A DNA stretch of 64,000 bases. It comes from Paenibacillus doosanensis (GTDB lineage: Bacteria; Bacillota; Bacilli; Paenibacillales; NBRC-103111). Shown piece after piece: positions 52,887 through 63,140 of this stretch. How positions within the stretch are numbered: position 1 is the first letter of the stretch; every line of letters begins with the position of its first letter. Under the pieces are notes generated by a model. It was given only the letters and a program-made list of their open reading frames with translations, was not told the origin of the DNA and searched no databases. The position numbers were made by a program, and so were the translations under genes. Where the stretch lies: NCBI RefSeq assembly GCF_025060755.1, contig NZ_JANYUY010000022.1, positions 1 to 64,000 of the forward strand, read 5' to 3'.

Positions 52887-55800
52887 TTAGAACAGCGATA
52901 ACTGGTTGGACTCCGGCAATCCCCGGAAGCATCCCATCGAGCCTAGCAGTTCTACGATCGTTTTGGAAGCTTTGCTGCGAGTTTGGAAGTCTTCTATTGA
53001 AAGGAACGGACCGTCGTCCTTCGCCGCAGCGATGTTTTTGGCCGCATTCTCCCCGATGCCGGCGATCGCCGAGAACGGAGGAATAAGTGAATCCCCGTCA
53101 ATCAAAAACTTCGTCGCATCCGATTTGTACAGATCGATGCCTTTAAACGAGAAGCCGCGGGCGGTCATCTCCAGCGCCATCTCAAGAATCGAAATCATAG
53201 CCTTCTCCTTAGGCAAAGCCTGGAAGCCCTTCTCTTCGATCTCAATCAATCTGCGCAGGATGGCGTCATAGCCTTGACAGAGCATGTCGAGCTCGAAGTC
53301 CTCGGCACGAACCGTAAAGTACGTCGCATAATAAGCGATCGGATGATACAGCTTGAAGTAGGCCGTACGCACCGCGGAAATAACGTAAGCGGCGGCATGC
53401 GCCTTAGGAAACATGTACTCGATGCGTTCGCAGGATTCGATGTACCATGCCGGCACCTTATGCTTCTTCATATCTTCCTTCCACTCAGGAGTGAGGCCCT
53501 TCCCTTTACGCACGCTCTCCGTAATTTTGAAAGCAAGTCCGGCGTCCATGCCGGCTTTATAGATCAAATAGAGCATAATCTCGTCCCGGCAGCCGATAAC
53601 GGTTTTGATCGTGCAGGTGCCCTTCTTGATCAATTCCTGCGCATTGCCGAGCCAAACGCCCGTTCCGTGGGACAGACCGGAAATTTGCAGCAAGTCGGCA
53701 AAGGACGACGGCTGCGTCTCCTCCAGCATCTGGCGGACGAATTTCGTCCCCATCTCCGGCACGCCGTAGGTGGCTACGGGCGTGCGGATTTGCTCCGGCG
53801 TTACGCCCAGCGATTTGGTCGAGTTGAACATGCTCATGACCTTCGGATCGTTCATTGGGATCGTCGTCGGATCGACGCCGGTCAAATCCTGCAGCATCCG
53901 CATCATCGTCGGGTCATCGTGTCCGAGAATATCGAGCTTAAGCAGGTTCGCGTCGAAGGCATGGTAATCGAAATGCGTCGTCTGCCATTCAGCGCTCGTA
54001 TCGTCAGCCGGAAACTGCACCGGCGTAATGTCGTTCACATCGATATAGTCCGGCACGACGACAATACCGCCGGGATGCTGTCCCGTGCTCCGCTTGACGC
54101 CCGTACATCCGGCCGCTAGCCGGTTGATCTCGGCTCCGCGCCATTTCTTCCCCTGATCTTCTTCATATTTCTTCACGTAGCCGAACGCCGTCTTCTCGGC
54201 AATCGTACCGATCGTACCGGCACGGAACACATTTTTCGGTCCGAACAGCACCTTCGTATAGTTATGAGCGACCGGCTGGTATTCGCCCGAGAAGTTCAAG
54301 TCGATATCGGGAACCTTGTCCCCCTTGAAGCCTAGGAACGTTTCAAACGGAATATCCTGTCCGTCGCCCTTCATCTTGACATTGCAATTCGGGCAATCTT
54401 TGTCCGGCAGATCGAAGCCGCTCGGAATGCTGCCGTCCAAAATCCACTCGCTATGGTTGCATTGATAACAAACATAATGCGGAGGAAGCGGATTGACCTC
54501 GGATATGCCGAGGAACGTCGCCACGATGGACGAGCCTACGGAACCCCGCGAGCCTACCAGGTAACCGTCCTCATTCGACTTTTTAACCAGCCGTTCCGAG
54601 ATCAAATAGTTCGCCGAGAAGCCGTATTTGATGATCGGTATCAGTTCCTTTTCCAGACGGGCGGTAACCACCTCCGGAATCGGATCGCCGTAAATCCGCT
54701 TGGCCGTCTCATAGCATTTGGTTCTGATCTCTTCGTCGGCGCCGTCAATAATCGGCGTAAACAACTTGTCCGGGAACAGCTCCAGCGATTCGAACTGATC
54801 GGCCAGCTCGTTCGTATTTTTGACGACCACGTCGTAAGCCGTCTCTTCGCCAAGATATTGAAACTCGGCCAGCATCTCCTTCGTCGTACGGAAATGGACG
54901 TCCGGTTTGCGAATATCTTTCAGCGGGCTAAAGCCCGTAATCCCATTGATCGTAATGTCGCGGCAAATTTTGTCGCGTGGATGCAAGTAATGCACGTTGC
55001 CGGTTGCGATGACCGGTTTCCCCAGCTTCCGCCCGATGGCGATGATTCTCCGGTTCGCATCCTCAAGCTGTTCCTTGCTGCCGACCAGCCCTTTCTCGAC
55101 CAGATGCATATTGACCGTCGTAGGCTGAATCTCCAGCACATCGTAAAATTCGGCTACCTGTTCCGCTTCTTCGACGGACTTGTTCAGAACCGTCTCGTAG
55201 AACTCCCCTTTTTCGCAACCGGACGCTATAATCAGCCCTTCCCTCATCTTGCTGAGCAAGCTTTTCGGAATGCAGGCCACGCGATGATAATATTCCGTAT
55301 GCGATAAGGAGACGAGCGTATACAAATTTTTCTTGCCGACCATATCCTTGGCGTAAATGCAGCAGTGAAACGGCCTTGTATTTTTCAAATCTTTGCCTAC
55401 GTTATCGTTCAGCCGTTCCAAATCGGTGATGCCTCGTTCCGCCGCTTCCTTAATCAGATGGAATAAAATATGTCCCAGCGCAATCGAGTCGTCGATCGCC
55501 CTATGGTGATTTTCCAGACCGACTTTAAACTTGTCGGCGAGCGTGTTCAGACGGTGATTTTTCATCGACGGGAACAAGAGACGAGCGAGCTCCAAAGTAT
55601 CCAGCGACGCGTTCGGCACTACGGGAAGACCCAGCTTCTTGCAGTTCGCCTGAATAAAGCCCATATCGAACCGGGCGTTATGCGCGACAAGCACGCTGTC
55701 TCCGACAAATTCGATAAATTTGGGAAGCATCTCTTCCAGCTCTGGAGCATCCTGCACCATATCGTCCGTAATGTTCGTCAGCTGCTGAATATTGTACGGA

Positions 55801-57194
55801 ATCTTCTCATGCGGATTGACGAACGTCGCGAATCGGTCGATTTCCTTGCCTTCCTTCATCTTCACGCCGGCGATTTCGATGATCTTGTTGTTGACGATCG
55901 ACAAACCGGTCGTCTCGATGTCGAAAATTACGTATTCGCCTTCGCTCAATTCCATCGGCTTCGGGTTAACGACCACCGGTACGCCGTCGTCGACGACGTT
56001 CGCTTCCAAACCGTAAATCATCTTAATGCCGTTCTTTTTGGCTGCCTTGTAGGCTTCAGGGTAGCATTGAACCCCGCTGTGGTCGGTGACGGCAATCGCT
56101 TTATGTCCCCATTTCGCCGCCATTTTGACATATTGATCGATCGGAGTAATTCCGTCCATCGCGCTCATCGTCGTGTGCAGATGGAATTCCACCCGCTTCT
56201 CGGCGGCGTCGTCCTTCCGATCCGGCGGAGCCATCACTTCGTTCACGTCGTTAGGGATCAGAACGAGCTCAGGCACTTGCATGAACCGGTCGTATTCCAC
56301 CTTGCCGCGCACCTTGACCCAGGTGCCGTTTTGCATCAGGCTGAATATTTTGACGTCTTCCTTCGTCTTGGCAAAAGCTTTGCACATCATCGAATCGGTA
56401 AAATCGGTTATATTAAACGTGAACAGAGTGCTGCCGTTTCTCAGTTCTTTGGATTCCAATCCAAATACGGCGCCCTGCAGCGTAACTTTCTTCTCCTCGT
56501 CCTGCACCATTTGAATTGGTGTCGGAGCATCCTTGATCTCATAGCCGATCATCAGCTTGAGCTCCGCATCCGGAAGAGCTTCCGCTTCCTGCTCCGCTTC
56601 GATCGAAGTCATAATCTCCTGAGTAACGAATTTCCCTTCTTCTTCGATCTTTCTGGCGAATTTCTCGAACTCTGCTTCGCGGTGCTCGTCCATAGCGTAA
56701 CGAACCTGAAACTCCACTCCGAAAAAATCGTTAAAATACGTATGAATCCATTGGCCGATGTTTTTCTTCTTAGCCAGTTCCAAACCGATCGTATCCAACA
56801 AAATCAAAGTCAACTGCTGGCCCTGCACATCGATCTTGGCCTTGCTCATCCAACCGTTGACCGAGGTCGCTTCCCGCTGCACCCATTCGATGAACATGCC
56901 CCAATACTCTTTGGCCACCGCTTCGGGCAATACGTCCGCCGTATACCGCAGCATAAACTTCGTTGCCGCAATGTGGGCGAATTTATCCCGAATCATTTTG
57001 CAAAACGTGCGGTAAATATCATGCGGGACGATGCTGCTTTTTACTATGTAAAAAGTCCACTCCCTATTGGTTCGGGTTGTTTCTACTCTATCGATATAAC
57101 CGTCCTGAAAAAAAGAGTTCACCACATCGGCAGGCACGTGCGCCTGCTGCATCAGCATCTCGAAACGTTCTCTTTTCACTGCCGTACTGCTCAT
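52887..57194 (-). CDS. polC: DNA polymerase III subunit alpha, PolC type
   Basis: PolC is the main replicative polymerase of low-GC Gram-positive bacteria. The 1435-residue protein has the N-terminal domains, an OB domain, a PHP domain split by the proofreading exonuclease (FDIETTGLS, AHNARFDMGF, HRAIDDS), the catalytic core and a zinc-finger CYQCNHSEW...CPNC (about residues 900-930). The end NQLSLF is the sliding-clamp-binding motif. ATG at 57194 follows GGGAGGG; the frame extends further but without a start signal. It is preceded by proS. Confidence 0.98.
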   Translation of the reverse strand: MSSTAVKRERFEMLMQQAHVPADVVNSFFQDGYIDRVETTRTNREWTFYIVKSSIVPHDIYRTFCKMIRDKFAHIAATKFMLRYTADVLPEAVAKEYWGMFIEWVQREATSVNGWMSKAKIDVQGQQLTLILLDTIGLELAKKKNIGQWIHTYFNDFFGVEFQVRYAMDEHREAEFEKFARKIEEEGKFVTQEIMTSIEAEQEAEALPDAELKLMIGYEIKDAPTPIQMVQDEEKKVTLQGAVFGLESKELRNGSTLFTFNITDFTDSMMCKAFAKTKEDVKIFSLMQNGTWVKVRGKVEYDRFMQVPELVLIPNDVNEVMAPPDRKDDAAEKRVEFHLHTTMSAMDGITPIDQYVKMAAKWGHKAIAVTDHSGVQCYPEAYKAAKKNGIKMIYGLEANVVDDGVPVVVNPKPMELSEGEYVIFDIETTGLSIVNNKIIEIAGVKMKEGKEIDRFATFVNPHEKIPYNIQQLTNITDDMVQDAPELEEMLPKFIEFVGDSVLVAHNARFDMGFIQANCKKLGLPVVPNASLDTLELARLLFPSMKNHRLNTLADKFKVGLENHHRAIDDSIALGHILFHLIKEAAERGITDLERLNDNVGKDLKNTRPFHCCIYAKDMVGKKNLYTLVSLSHTEYYHRVACIPKSLLSKMREGLIIASGCEKGEFYETVLNKSVEEAEQVAEFYDVLEIQPTTVNMHLVEKGLVGSKEQLEDANRRIIAIGRKLGKPVIATGNVHYLHPRDKICRDITINGITGFSPLKDIRKPDVHFRTTKEMLAEFQYLGEETAYDVVVKNTNELADQFESLELFPDKLFTPIIDGADEEIRTKCYETAKRIYGDPIPEVVTARLEKELIPIIKYGFSANYLISERLVKKSNEDGYLVGSRGSVGSSIVATFLGISEVNPLPPHYVCYQCNHSEWILDGSIPSGFDLPDKDCPNCNVKMKGDGQDIPFETFLGFKGDKVPDIDLNFSGEYQPVAHNYTKVLFGPKNVFRAGTIGTIAEKTAFGYVKKYEEDQGKKWRGAEINRLAAGCTGVKRSTGQHPGGIVVVPDYIDVNDITPVQFPADDTSAEWQTTHFDYHAFDANLLKLDILGHDDPTMMRMLQDLTGVDPTTIPMNDPKVMSMFNSTKSLGVTPEQIRTPVATYGVPEMGTKFVRQMLEETQPSSFADLLQISGLSHGTGVWLGNAQELIKKGTCTIKTVIGCRDEIMLYLIYKAGMDAGLAFKITESVRKGKGLTPEWKEDMKKHKVPAWYIESCERIEYMFPKAHAAAYVISAVRTAYFKLYHPIAYYATYFTVRAEDFELDMLCQGYDAILRRLIEIEEKGFQALPKEKAMISILEMALEMTARGFSFKGIDLYKSDATKFLIDGDSLIPPFSAIAGIGENAAKNIAAAKDDGPFLSIEDFQTRSKASKTIVELLGSMGCFRGLPESNQLSLF

Positions 57195-57210
57195 GTATGC
57201 CCTCCCCCAT

Positions 57211-57258
57211 AAAACATAGAAAGGGCAAAAAGGAGATGTTGCTTTCCGATTTGCCCTT
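57211..57258 (-). terminator. Probable intrinsic terminator between proS and polC
   Basis: Read leftwards, AAGGGCAAA pairs with TTTGCCCTT across a 20-base loop, followed by TCTATGTTTT. The tail is weak, so partial read-through into polC is likely. Confidence 0.6.
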
Positions 57259-57274
57259 GTAGACTTGCCTTCAA

Positions 57275-58726
57275 TTAGTAAGCTCTGCCGAACACAACGG
57301 TATGCTTCGCAGCTTCTCCGCAAGCGAGACAAGTCGATTTATGCTCGCTTGGTTCGAACGGAATGTTGCGGCTCGTCGCCCCTGTCTCTTCCTTAACCTG
57401 AGCTTCGCAAGCATCGGAGCCGCACCATCCGGCTAACGCGAAGCCGCGCTTCTGCTCAAGGAATGTTTTGAATTCATCCAAGCTGTCTACCGACGTGAAA
57501 TTCTCATCGCGGAACTGCTTAGCTCTATCATACATTTGTTGATGAATTTCCGCCAGCATATTTTGAATTTCTTCGACAAAATTCTCCTGCTTGACGATAC
57601 GCTTCTCACCGGAAATACGCGAAACGAGGACGACTTGTCCGTTCTCCATATCCCGAGGCCCCAATTCCACGCGAATCGGAACGCCGCGCATTTCGTATTC
57701 GTTAAATTTCCAACCAGGGCTTTGATCGGGACGATCGTCCACCTTGACGCGCACGCCCGCTTGCTTCAGCTCGGCAAACAATTCGTTCACGCGGCCTACG
57801 ACTTGCTCTCTCGTTTTAGGAGGCCCGATTGGAATCATAATGACTTGCGTAGGAGCTACCTTAGGCGGCAAAGCCAAGCCTCTGTCGTCGCCGTGCACCA
57901 TAATCAGCGCGCCGATCAGACGGGTGCTTACGCCCCAGGAAGTCGTATGGCAGAACGTATGCTGGTTTTCACGATCCAAATATTTAATATCGAACGCTAC
58001 CGCAAAGTTGGTGCCCAAGTAGTGAGACGTGCCCGCTTGCACCGCTTTGCCGTCCTTCATCATCGCTTCGATCGAATACGTATCGACCGCGCCGGCAAAT
58101 TTCTCGGAAGGCGTTTTCTGTCCTACGATCACCGGAATGGCCAAGAAATTTTCGGCGAAATCGCGGTAAATCTCCAGCATTTGCATCGTTTCGCGGCGCG
58201 CGTCCGCTTCGTCTTCGTGAGCGGTATGGCCTTCCTGCCATAAAAACTCGCTCGTTCTAAGGAACGGCTGCGTCCGTTTTTCCCAACGCACCACGTTCGC
58301 CCATTGATTGATCAGCAAAGGCAAATCGCGGTACGAATTAATCCACTCGGAGTACATATGGCCGATCATCGTCTCGGACGTCGGACGAATCGCCAGTCTT
58401 TCCTCCAGCTTCTCGCCGCCGGCTTCGGTTACCCAAGGCAGCTCGGGATTGAAGCCTTCGACATGCTCCTTCTCTTTTTGGAAAAAGCTCTCCGGAATGA
58501 AGATCGGGAAGTAAGCGTTGCGATGACCCGTTTCTTTGAACCTGGCATCAAGCTCGCGCTGAATGTTTTCCCAGATTTCATAGCTGTCCGGTTTGAAAAC
58601 GATGCATCCTCTTACCGGCGAATAGCTCATGAGATCCGCCTTCTTGATGACATCGATATACCATCTGGAGAAATCTTCGCTTTGCGGCGTAATCTCCTTT
58701 ACGAACTGTTTGTTATCCTTGGACAT
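57275..58726 (-). CDS. proS: Prolyl-tRNA synthetase, archaeal/eukaryotic type (type 3)
   Basis: ProS charges tRNA-Pro. The 483-residue protein is of the eukaryote/archaeon-like class: it has no insertion-type editing domain, carries class II motifs (RPTSETMIGHMYSEW; RTSEFLWQEGHTAH; late GDDRGLALPP), has the additional C-terminal zinc-type domain (CGSDACEAQ, CLACGE) and ends in a C-terminal tyrosine. Bacillus subtilis has the longer bacterial-type ProS at this place between rseP and polC. The leader of 168 bases before the ATG shows no T-box. Confidence 0.96.
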   Translation of the reverse strand: MSKDNKQFVKEITPQSEDFSRWYIDVIKKADLMSYSPVRGCIVFKPDSYEIWENIQRELDARFKETGHRNAYFPIFIPESFFQKEKEHVEGFNPELPWVTEAGGEKLEERLAIRPTSETMIGHMYSEWINSYRDLPLLINQWANVVRWEKRTQPFLRTSEFLWQEGHTAHEDEADARRETMQMLEIYRDFAENFLAIPVIVGQKTPSEKFAGAVDTYSIEAMMKDGKAVQAGTSHYLGTNFAVAFDIKYLDRENQHTFCHTTSWGVSTRLIGALIMVHGDDRGLALPPKVAPTQVIMIPIGPPKTREQVVGRVNELFAELKQAGVRVKVDDRPDQSPGWKFNEYEMRGVPIRVELGPRDMENGQVVLVSRISGEKRIVKQENFVEEIQNMLAEIHQQMYDRAKQFRDENFTSVDSLDEFKTFLEQKRGFALAGWCGSDACEAQVKEETGATSRNIPFEPSEHKSTCLACGEAAKHTVVFGRAY

Positions 58727-58894
58727 TTTGGCGTGACTCCTCCTAAAAACTCTCTTTCCTGGAAACCCCTGAAGCGGGGAAGATCCGTCTACAAAGGCGA
58801 TCGCTGGCGCTGTTCCAACTTGCTACCGACTCTCCGGCCACTTGATCACCACGCTTCTAGGGCAAAGCTGCTTCGTAAGATAAGCTAAGCTTTC

Positions 58895-60151
58895 CTAGCC
58901 TTTAATTAATCGTAAAATATCGTTATAAGTAACGGCGATCATAAGCAGCATCAACATCGCAAAGCCGACGAAATGAACGATGCTCTCCCTGCTCGGATCG
59001 ACCGGCTTGCCGCGCAGCGCCTCGAAACCGAGAAATACAAGGCGGCTTCCGTCCAAAGCCGGGAACGGCAGCAGGTTGAACAAGCCGAGGTATAAGCTCA
59101 TAAGGCCTGCCCAGAACGTGTACTGCGCCAGACCGGCGCTGGCCTGCTCGCTCGTAAATTCGACGATTCGCACCGGCCCGCCCAAGTCGTCCATTTTGAA
59201 CTGCAGCGTAACAAGCTTGCCGAAGCTATCCAGAATGGACACCGTTGCCGTAGCCAAGCTGTCCCACCCGTTGGTCACCGCCTCAAGCACATTCGCCTTT
59301 CTCGTCTCCGCCATCAATGTTACTCCGACAAGGCCTCCGTTGCCTTTATCCTCAGGAGTCACTTCTTTGCGCAGCTGCTCCTTGTTGCGTTCGACAATCC
59401 AGATCATCGGCTTGTTGACCGAATCTTTAATGAGCGTTGTCAATTTATTGCGGTCCGCTCCGATCGGTTCGTTGTTCACCTGCAAAATAATATCGTTGGC
59501 GGCCAGCCCCGCCTTCTCGGCAGGAGAACCGGCGACTGTGCTTTGAATTTTCACCTTATCCGGCACGCCGGCCATTAAGACGACGAGGACGAACAAGACG
59601 AAAGCGAGAATAAAATTCATCATCGGTCCGGCGAAGATCGACAAGGCTCGCTGCCCCACCGTTTTGCTGCCGAATTGGCGGTCCCAAGGCGCGATTTGCG
59701 TCTCCTTGTCTTTGCTGACCATCATCGCCTGCGGATGGATCGGGTACGACTTCAGTTCGCCGTCCAAATCCAGCTTGACGAATAATCGGCGTTCCAGATC
59801 GATTTCTTCCACTACGCCGACAACGGCGTCGGAGCGGTTATCAAATTCATTCAAATAAATATGCGTTACTTCTTTGCCGTTCATAGCCAGCGCGATGCGT
59901 TGGCCCGGATTGATCTGCACGATTTCCGGATCCTCGCCGGCCATGCGGACAAATCCGCCGATCGGAAGCAAACGCAGCGTATAACGGGTTTCCCCTTTTT
60001 TAAACGAAAGCAATTTGGGGCCGAAGCCGATGGCAAACTCCCTGACCAGGATGCCTGCCCTTTTGGCAAAATAGAAATGTCCCCATTCGTGTATCGTTAC
60101 AAGGACAAAAAATAACAGTACGATTTGAAATGCATTTTGCAATGTAGCCAA
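58895..60151 (-). CDS. rseP: Site-2 RIP metalloprotease RseP (RasP)
   Basis: This intramembrane zinc protease cleaves anti-sigma factors and signal-peptide remnants. The 418-residue protein has HEWGH (21-25) in the first helix, a PDZ domain (about 195-270), and the second motif LLPFPALDGSRL before the last helices. TTG is the start, eight bases behind GGGAGG. The 188 bases upstream hold only weak promoter-like hexamers (TTGGCT and TAATGT, 17 apart). Confidence 0.95.
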   Translation of the reverse strand: MATLQNAFQIVLLFFVLVTIHEWGHFYFAKRAGILVREFAIGFGPKLLSFKKGETRYTLRLLPIGGFVRMAGEDPEIVQINPGQRIALAMNGKEVTHIYLNEFDNRSDAVVGVVEEIDLERRLFVKLDLDGELKSYPIHPQAMMVSKDKETQIAPWDRQFGSKTVGQRALSIFAGPMMNFILAFVLFVLVVLMAGVPDKVKIQSTVAGSPAEKAGLAANDIILQVNNEPIGADRNKLTTLIKDSVNKPMIWIVERNKEQLRKEVTPEDKGNGGLVGVTLMAETRKANVLEAVTNGWDSLATATVSILDSFGKLVTLQFKMDDLGGPVRIVEFTSEQASAGLAQYTFWAGLMSLYLGLFNLLPFPALDGSRLVFLGFEALRGKPVDPSRESIVHFVGFAMLMLLMIAVTYNDILRLIKG

Positions 60152-60339
60152 ATGGACGTCCTCCCTTTAAGCATCGCGATTAGTCAAAGACCAGTTCCAT
60201 GGATGGGCTCGTTCTTTTCATTAAGATTAACATTATTTACGATATGAATACAAGCCAAGCCATGTTATGAACATATTACTTTGTCACTGAAATGATGCTA
60301 GGGAAACCGTAATTTTTGCGACGGACAGAAAATCGGAAG

Positions 60340-61476
60340 TCAGCTCCGTGCAGCCTCTCGCGCCCACGTATCGGCTGCTGTAATTTCCTCAAGATCCGGG
60401 TTCATGACGATCTGATGCTTATTCAGCACATTCGCGATAACATCCTCGATCTGCAGAAACGAAATCTCGCCCTTCAAGAAACGGTCGACCGCCACCTCGT
60501 TGGCCGCGTTAAATACCGTCGTTGCCGTGCCCCCCGCTCTGCCGCTATCGAAGGCCATCTGCAGACAAGGATAACGTTCGTAGTCCATCTCCCGGAAATG
60601 CAGTTTGCCGACTTCGGCCAGCTTCAGCGGCTGCGTCGGCGTCTTCATTCGCTTCGGGTATGTTAGCGCATACTGAATCGGTACCCGCATATCGGGGTTG
60701 CCGAGCTGGGCGATAATGCTGCAATCCTCATATTCGACAAAGGAATGAATGATGCTCTCCGGATGAATCAGCACGTCGATCCGATCGTATGGCATTTCGA
60801 ATAGCCAATGCGCCTCGATCACTTCAAGCCCTTTATTCATCATCGTCGCCGAATCGATCGTAATTTTGGCGCCCATCGACCAGTTCGGATGCTGCAGCGC
60901 CTGCTCGACCGTAACATCCTTCAGTTGCTCGCGCGTACGATCCCGGAACGATCCTCCTGAGGCGGTCAGCGTAATTTTACGAACATCCTTCATCGATTCC
61001 CCGTTCAAGCATTGGAATATCGCCGAATGCTCGCTATCGATCGGCAGCAGCTTGACGCCGCGGCGCTGCGCCGCCGCCGTAACCAGATGGCCGGCGCTAA
61101 CCAGCGTCTCCTTATTAGCCAGGCCGATCTGCTTGCCCGCCTCGATGGCGGCCAGCGTAGGCCGCAACCCCTGGCTCCCGACCAAAGCGGTAACGACAAA
61201 ATCGGCGTCCGTTCCAGCGGCGACCTGCAGCAGGCCCTCGTCTCCGTAATAAATCTCAGTCCCCGCAGGAACAAGCGTCTTCAGTTCGTCCGCCAGGTCT
61301 TTTGTAGCTACCGATACTTTGCGCGGGCGGAACTTGCCGACCTGCTCCGAAAGCAGCTTCAGATTATGCCCTCCGGCAAGCCCATCCACAATAAACTGCT
61401 CCGGATAATGAGAAATGACATCCAATGTTTGCGTCCCGATCGAACCGGTTGATCCAAGTATCGAAATTCGCTTCAT
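60340..61476 (-). CDS. dxr: 1-deoxy-D-xylulose 5-phosphate reductoisomerase
   Basis: Dxr makes methylerythritol 4-phosphate, the committed step of the non-mevalonate isoprenoid route. The 378-residue product has the NADPH motif [11 protein letters not shown] (8-18), the metal site in [21 protein letters not shown] and [21 protein letters not shown]. It lies between cdsA and rseP, the usual order, and its product pathway supplies UppS encoded nearby. Confidence 0.97.
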   Translation of the reverse strand: MKRISILGSTGSIGTQTLDVISHYPEQFIVDGLAGGHNLKLLSEQVGKFRPRKVSVATKDLADELKTLVPAGTEIYYGDEGLLQVAAGTDADFVVTALVGSQGLRPTLAAIEAGKQIGLANKETLVSAGHLVTAAAQRRGVKLLPIDSEHSAIFQCLNGESMKDVRKITLTASGGSFRDRTREQLKDVTVEQALQHPNWSMGAKITIDSATMMNKGLEVIEAHWLFEMPYDRIDVLIHPESIIHSFVEYEDCSIIAQLGNPDMRVPIQYALTYPKRMKTPTQPLKLAEVGKLHFREMDYERYPCLQMAFDSGRAGGTATTVFNAANEVAVDRFLKGEISFLQIEDVIANVLNKHQIVMNPDLEEITAADTWAREAARS

Positions 61477-61495
61477 GCTTCACCTCTAAATCGTA

Positions 61496-62293
61496 TTATG
61501 CATGGGGGATGAGAGAAAGCAGATGAACGGCCGGAAAAACGATCAACCAACTGTCGACCCGATCCAGCACGCCGCCATGCCCCGGCAGTATAGCTCCCGT
61601 ATCTTTAATCCCCTTCACCCTTTTGTAAGCCGATTGAATCAGGTCCCCCATCTGCCCTACAACGGCGATGACAACGCCAAGCAGCAGCGCTTGAGACCAT
61701 GAAAGCAGCTCCGGTGATGCAAAGGAAAAGCAAAGGGCTACGATAACCGACAATATCGCTCCGCCGAGCGAGCCTTCCACGGATTTTTTCGGGCTGATCG
61801 TCGGCCATAGAGGCGTCTTGCCGATTGCCGAGCCGGTAAAATAAGCTCCCGAATCCGTCGCCCATATACAAAAAAAGACAAGCAGCGTCCAAAACAGTCC
61901 ATGTTCGGCCATGCGGGTTTCAATCATGTAATGGAAGCCGATTCCGATATATACCATACCCAGGAACATCATCGCAACGTGATCGATCGTTACTTTGTTC
62001 TTGGATACGACCGTTGCGCAAAGCACGATAAACAAAAAGATCCACGTCAGACGGTCGGCAGAAGCGATGGAAGCCGTAACGGACAGCTTCCATGGTATCG
62101 TCAGGCAAACGGTTCCTATGTATCCGAACAAGGCTGTCAGCCTGAAGCTTTTCAGCCCGTTCATTTTTAAAAACTCATCGAAGCCGATCAAAGACAGCAC
62201 GACGATTAAACCGGCAAACCAATAAGTGCCCAAATACAATAGAATCATAAACCCTAATCCGGCAATGACTCCGGTCGTAATTCGCTGCTTCAA
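61496..62293 (-). CDS. cdsA: Phosphatidate cytidylyltransferase
   Basis: CdsA makes CDP-diacylglycerol, the precursor of phospholipids including those made by PgsA (17422-18000). The 265-residue protein has about seven transmembrane helices and the family signature near the C-terminus, SAYKRVKGIKDTG followed by LPGHGGVLDRVDS. TTG is the start, behind GGAGG. Confidence 0.96.
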   Translation of the reverse strand: MKQRITTGVIAGLGFMILLYLGTYWFAGLIVVLSLIGFDEFLKMNGLKSFRLTALFGYIGTVCLTIPWKLSVTASIASADRLTWIFLFIVLCATVVSKNKVTIDHVAMMFLGMVYIGIGFHYMIETRMAEHGLFWTLLVFFCIWATDSGAYFTGSAIGKTPLWPTISPKKSVEGSLGGAILSVIVALCFSFASPELLSWSQALLLGVVIAVVGQMGDLIQSAYKRVKGIKDTGAILPGHGGVLDRVDSWLIVFPAVHLLSLIPHA

Positions 62294-62313
62294 GTTTATT
62301 CCTCCATTAGCTG

Positions 62314-63081
62314 TTACAATCCGCCGTATCTGCGCGCACGACGCTGATATTCTTGAATCGCTTCATAAAAGTGCTTCTCCGTAAACTCCGGCCAGCATAA
62401 TTCGGTAAACCACAGCTCCGAATAAGCAAGCTGCCACATCAAAAAATTGCTGATACGCAGTTCTCCGCTGGTCCGAATAAGCAAATCCGGGTCAGGCAGC
62501 GGATGGGTCAGCAAATAGCTGGAGAACATCGCTTCATCTACGGCGTCAAGAGATATTTTCCCCGACACGACATCTTCTGTAAGCCGCTTCACTCCCTGGA
62601 GCATTTCCCGGCGGCTGCCGTAATTAAGCGCAAAGTTCAAGATCAGTCCGGTGTTATGCTTCGTTTGATCGATAGCGTCCTGAATCGCTTTCATCGTATA
62701 GTCGGGAACACCTTCGTGCCAGCCCGTCATTCGAATCTGCACATTGTTGGCAATCAGTTCGTCGATCTCTTTCGGAAAAAACTCGAGCGGAAGCTTCATT
62801 AAATATTCGACTTCTTCCCTCGGCCTCTTCCAATTTTCCGTCGAAAAAGCATACATCGTCAGAACCTTCACGCCGATGGCATCGGCGGCCATTGTAATTT
62901 TCTTAACATTTTTCATTCCCGAATGGTGGCCTGCAACACGGGGAAGCCCGCGTTTCTGGGCCCAGCGGCCATTGCCATCCATGATAACCGCAACATGGCT
63001 CGGAATATTCTCGGAATCGATACGCTCAATCCATTCTTCGTTCTGAGACTTGCTTCCAAACCACTTTTTGAAAGGCATCAT
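62314..63081 (-). CDS. uppS: Undecaprenyl diphosphate synthase (isoprenyl transferase)
   Basis: UppS elongates farnesyl diphosphate to the C55 lipid carrier for cell-wall synthesis. The product of about 255 residues has the catalytic aspartate in VIMDGNGRWAQKRG (Asp35), the YAFSTENWKRP loop, and the C-terminal RTSGELRISNFLMWQLAYSE. ATG at 63081 has GGAGG at normal spacing; the ATG at 63096 overlaps that site. Confidence 0.96.
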   Translation of the reverse strand: MMPFKKWFGSKSQNEEWIERIDSENIPSHVAVIMDGNGRWAQKRGLPRVAGHHSGMKNVKKITMAADAIGVKVLTMYAFSTENWKRPREEVEYLMKLPLEFFPKEIDELIANNVQIRMTGWHEGVPDYTMKAIQDAIDQTKHNTGLILNFALNYGSRREMLQGVKRLTEDVVSGKISLDAVDEAMFSSYLLTHPLPDPDLLIRTSGELRISNFLMWQLAYSELWFTELCWPEFTEKHFYEAIQEYQRRARRYGGL

Positions 63082-63105
63082 TTCCATTTCCTCCATTAAG
63101 GAAAG

Positions 63106-63130
63106 ACTAAAAGCCCCCTCGAAAGGGGGT
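63106..63130 (-). terminator. Intrinsic terminator between frr and uppS
   Basis: Read leftwards, ACCCCC pairs with GGGGGC around TTTCGA and is followed by TTTTAG. It lies about ten bases past the frr stop. Confidence 0.75.
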
Positions 63131-63140
63131 CTTCTATATT

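Noticed and set aside
55470-57212. Open frame of 580 codons on the plus strand opposite polC
   Set aside because: It is antisense to the conserved PHP and exonuclease domains of PolC, with no start signal or domain.
58727-58894. T-box leader before proS
   Set aside because: The gap is 168 bases and holds only a short CCCC/GGGG hairpin and AGCTT-rich inverted repeats. No T-box consensus or specifier loop was found.
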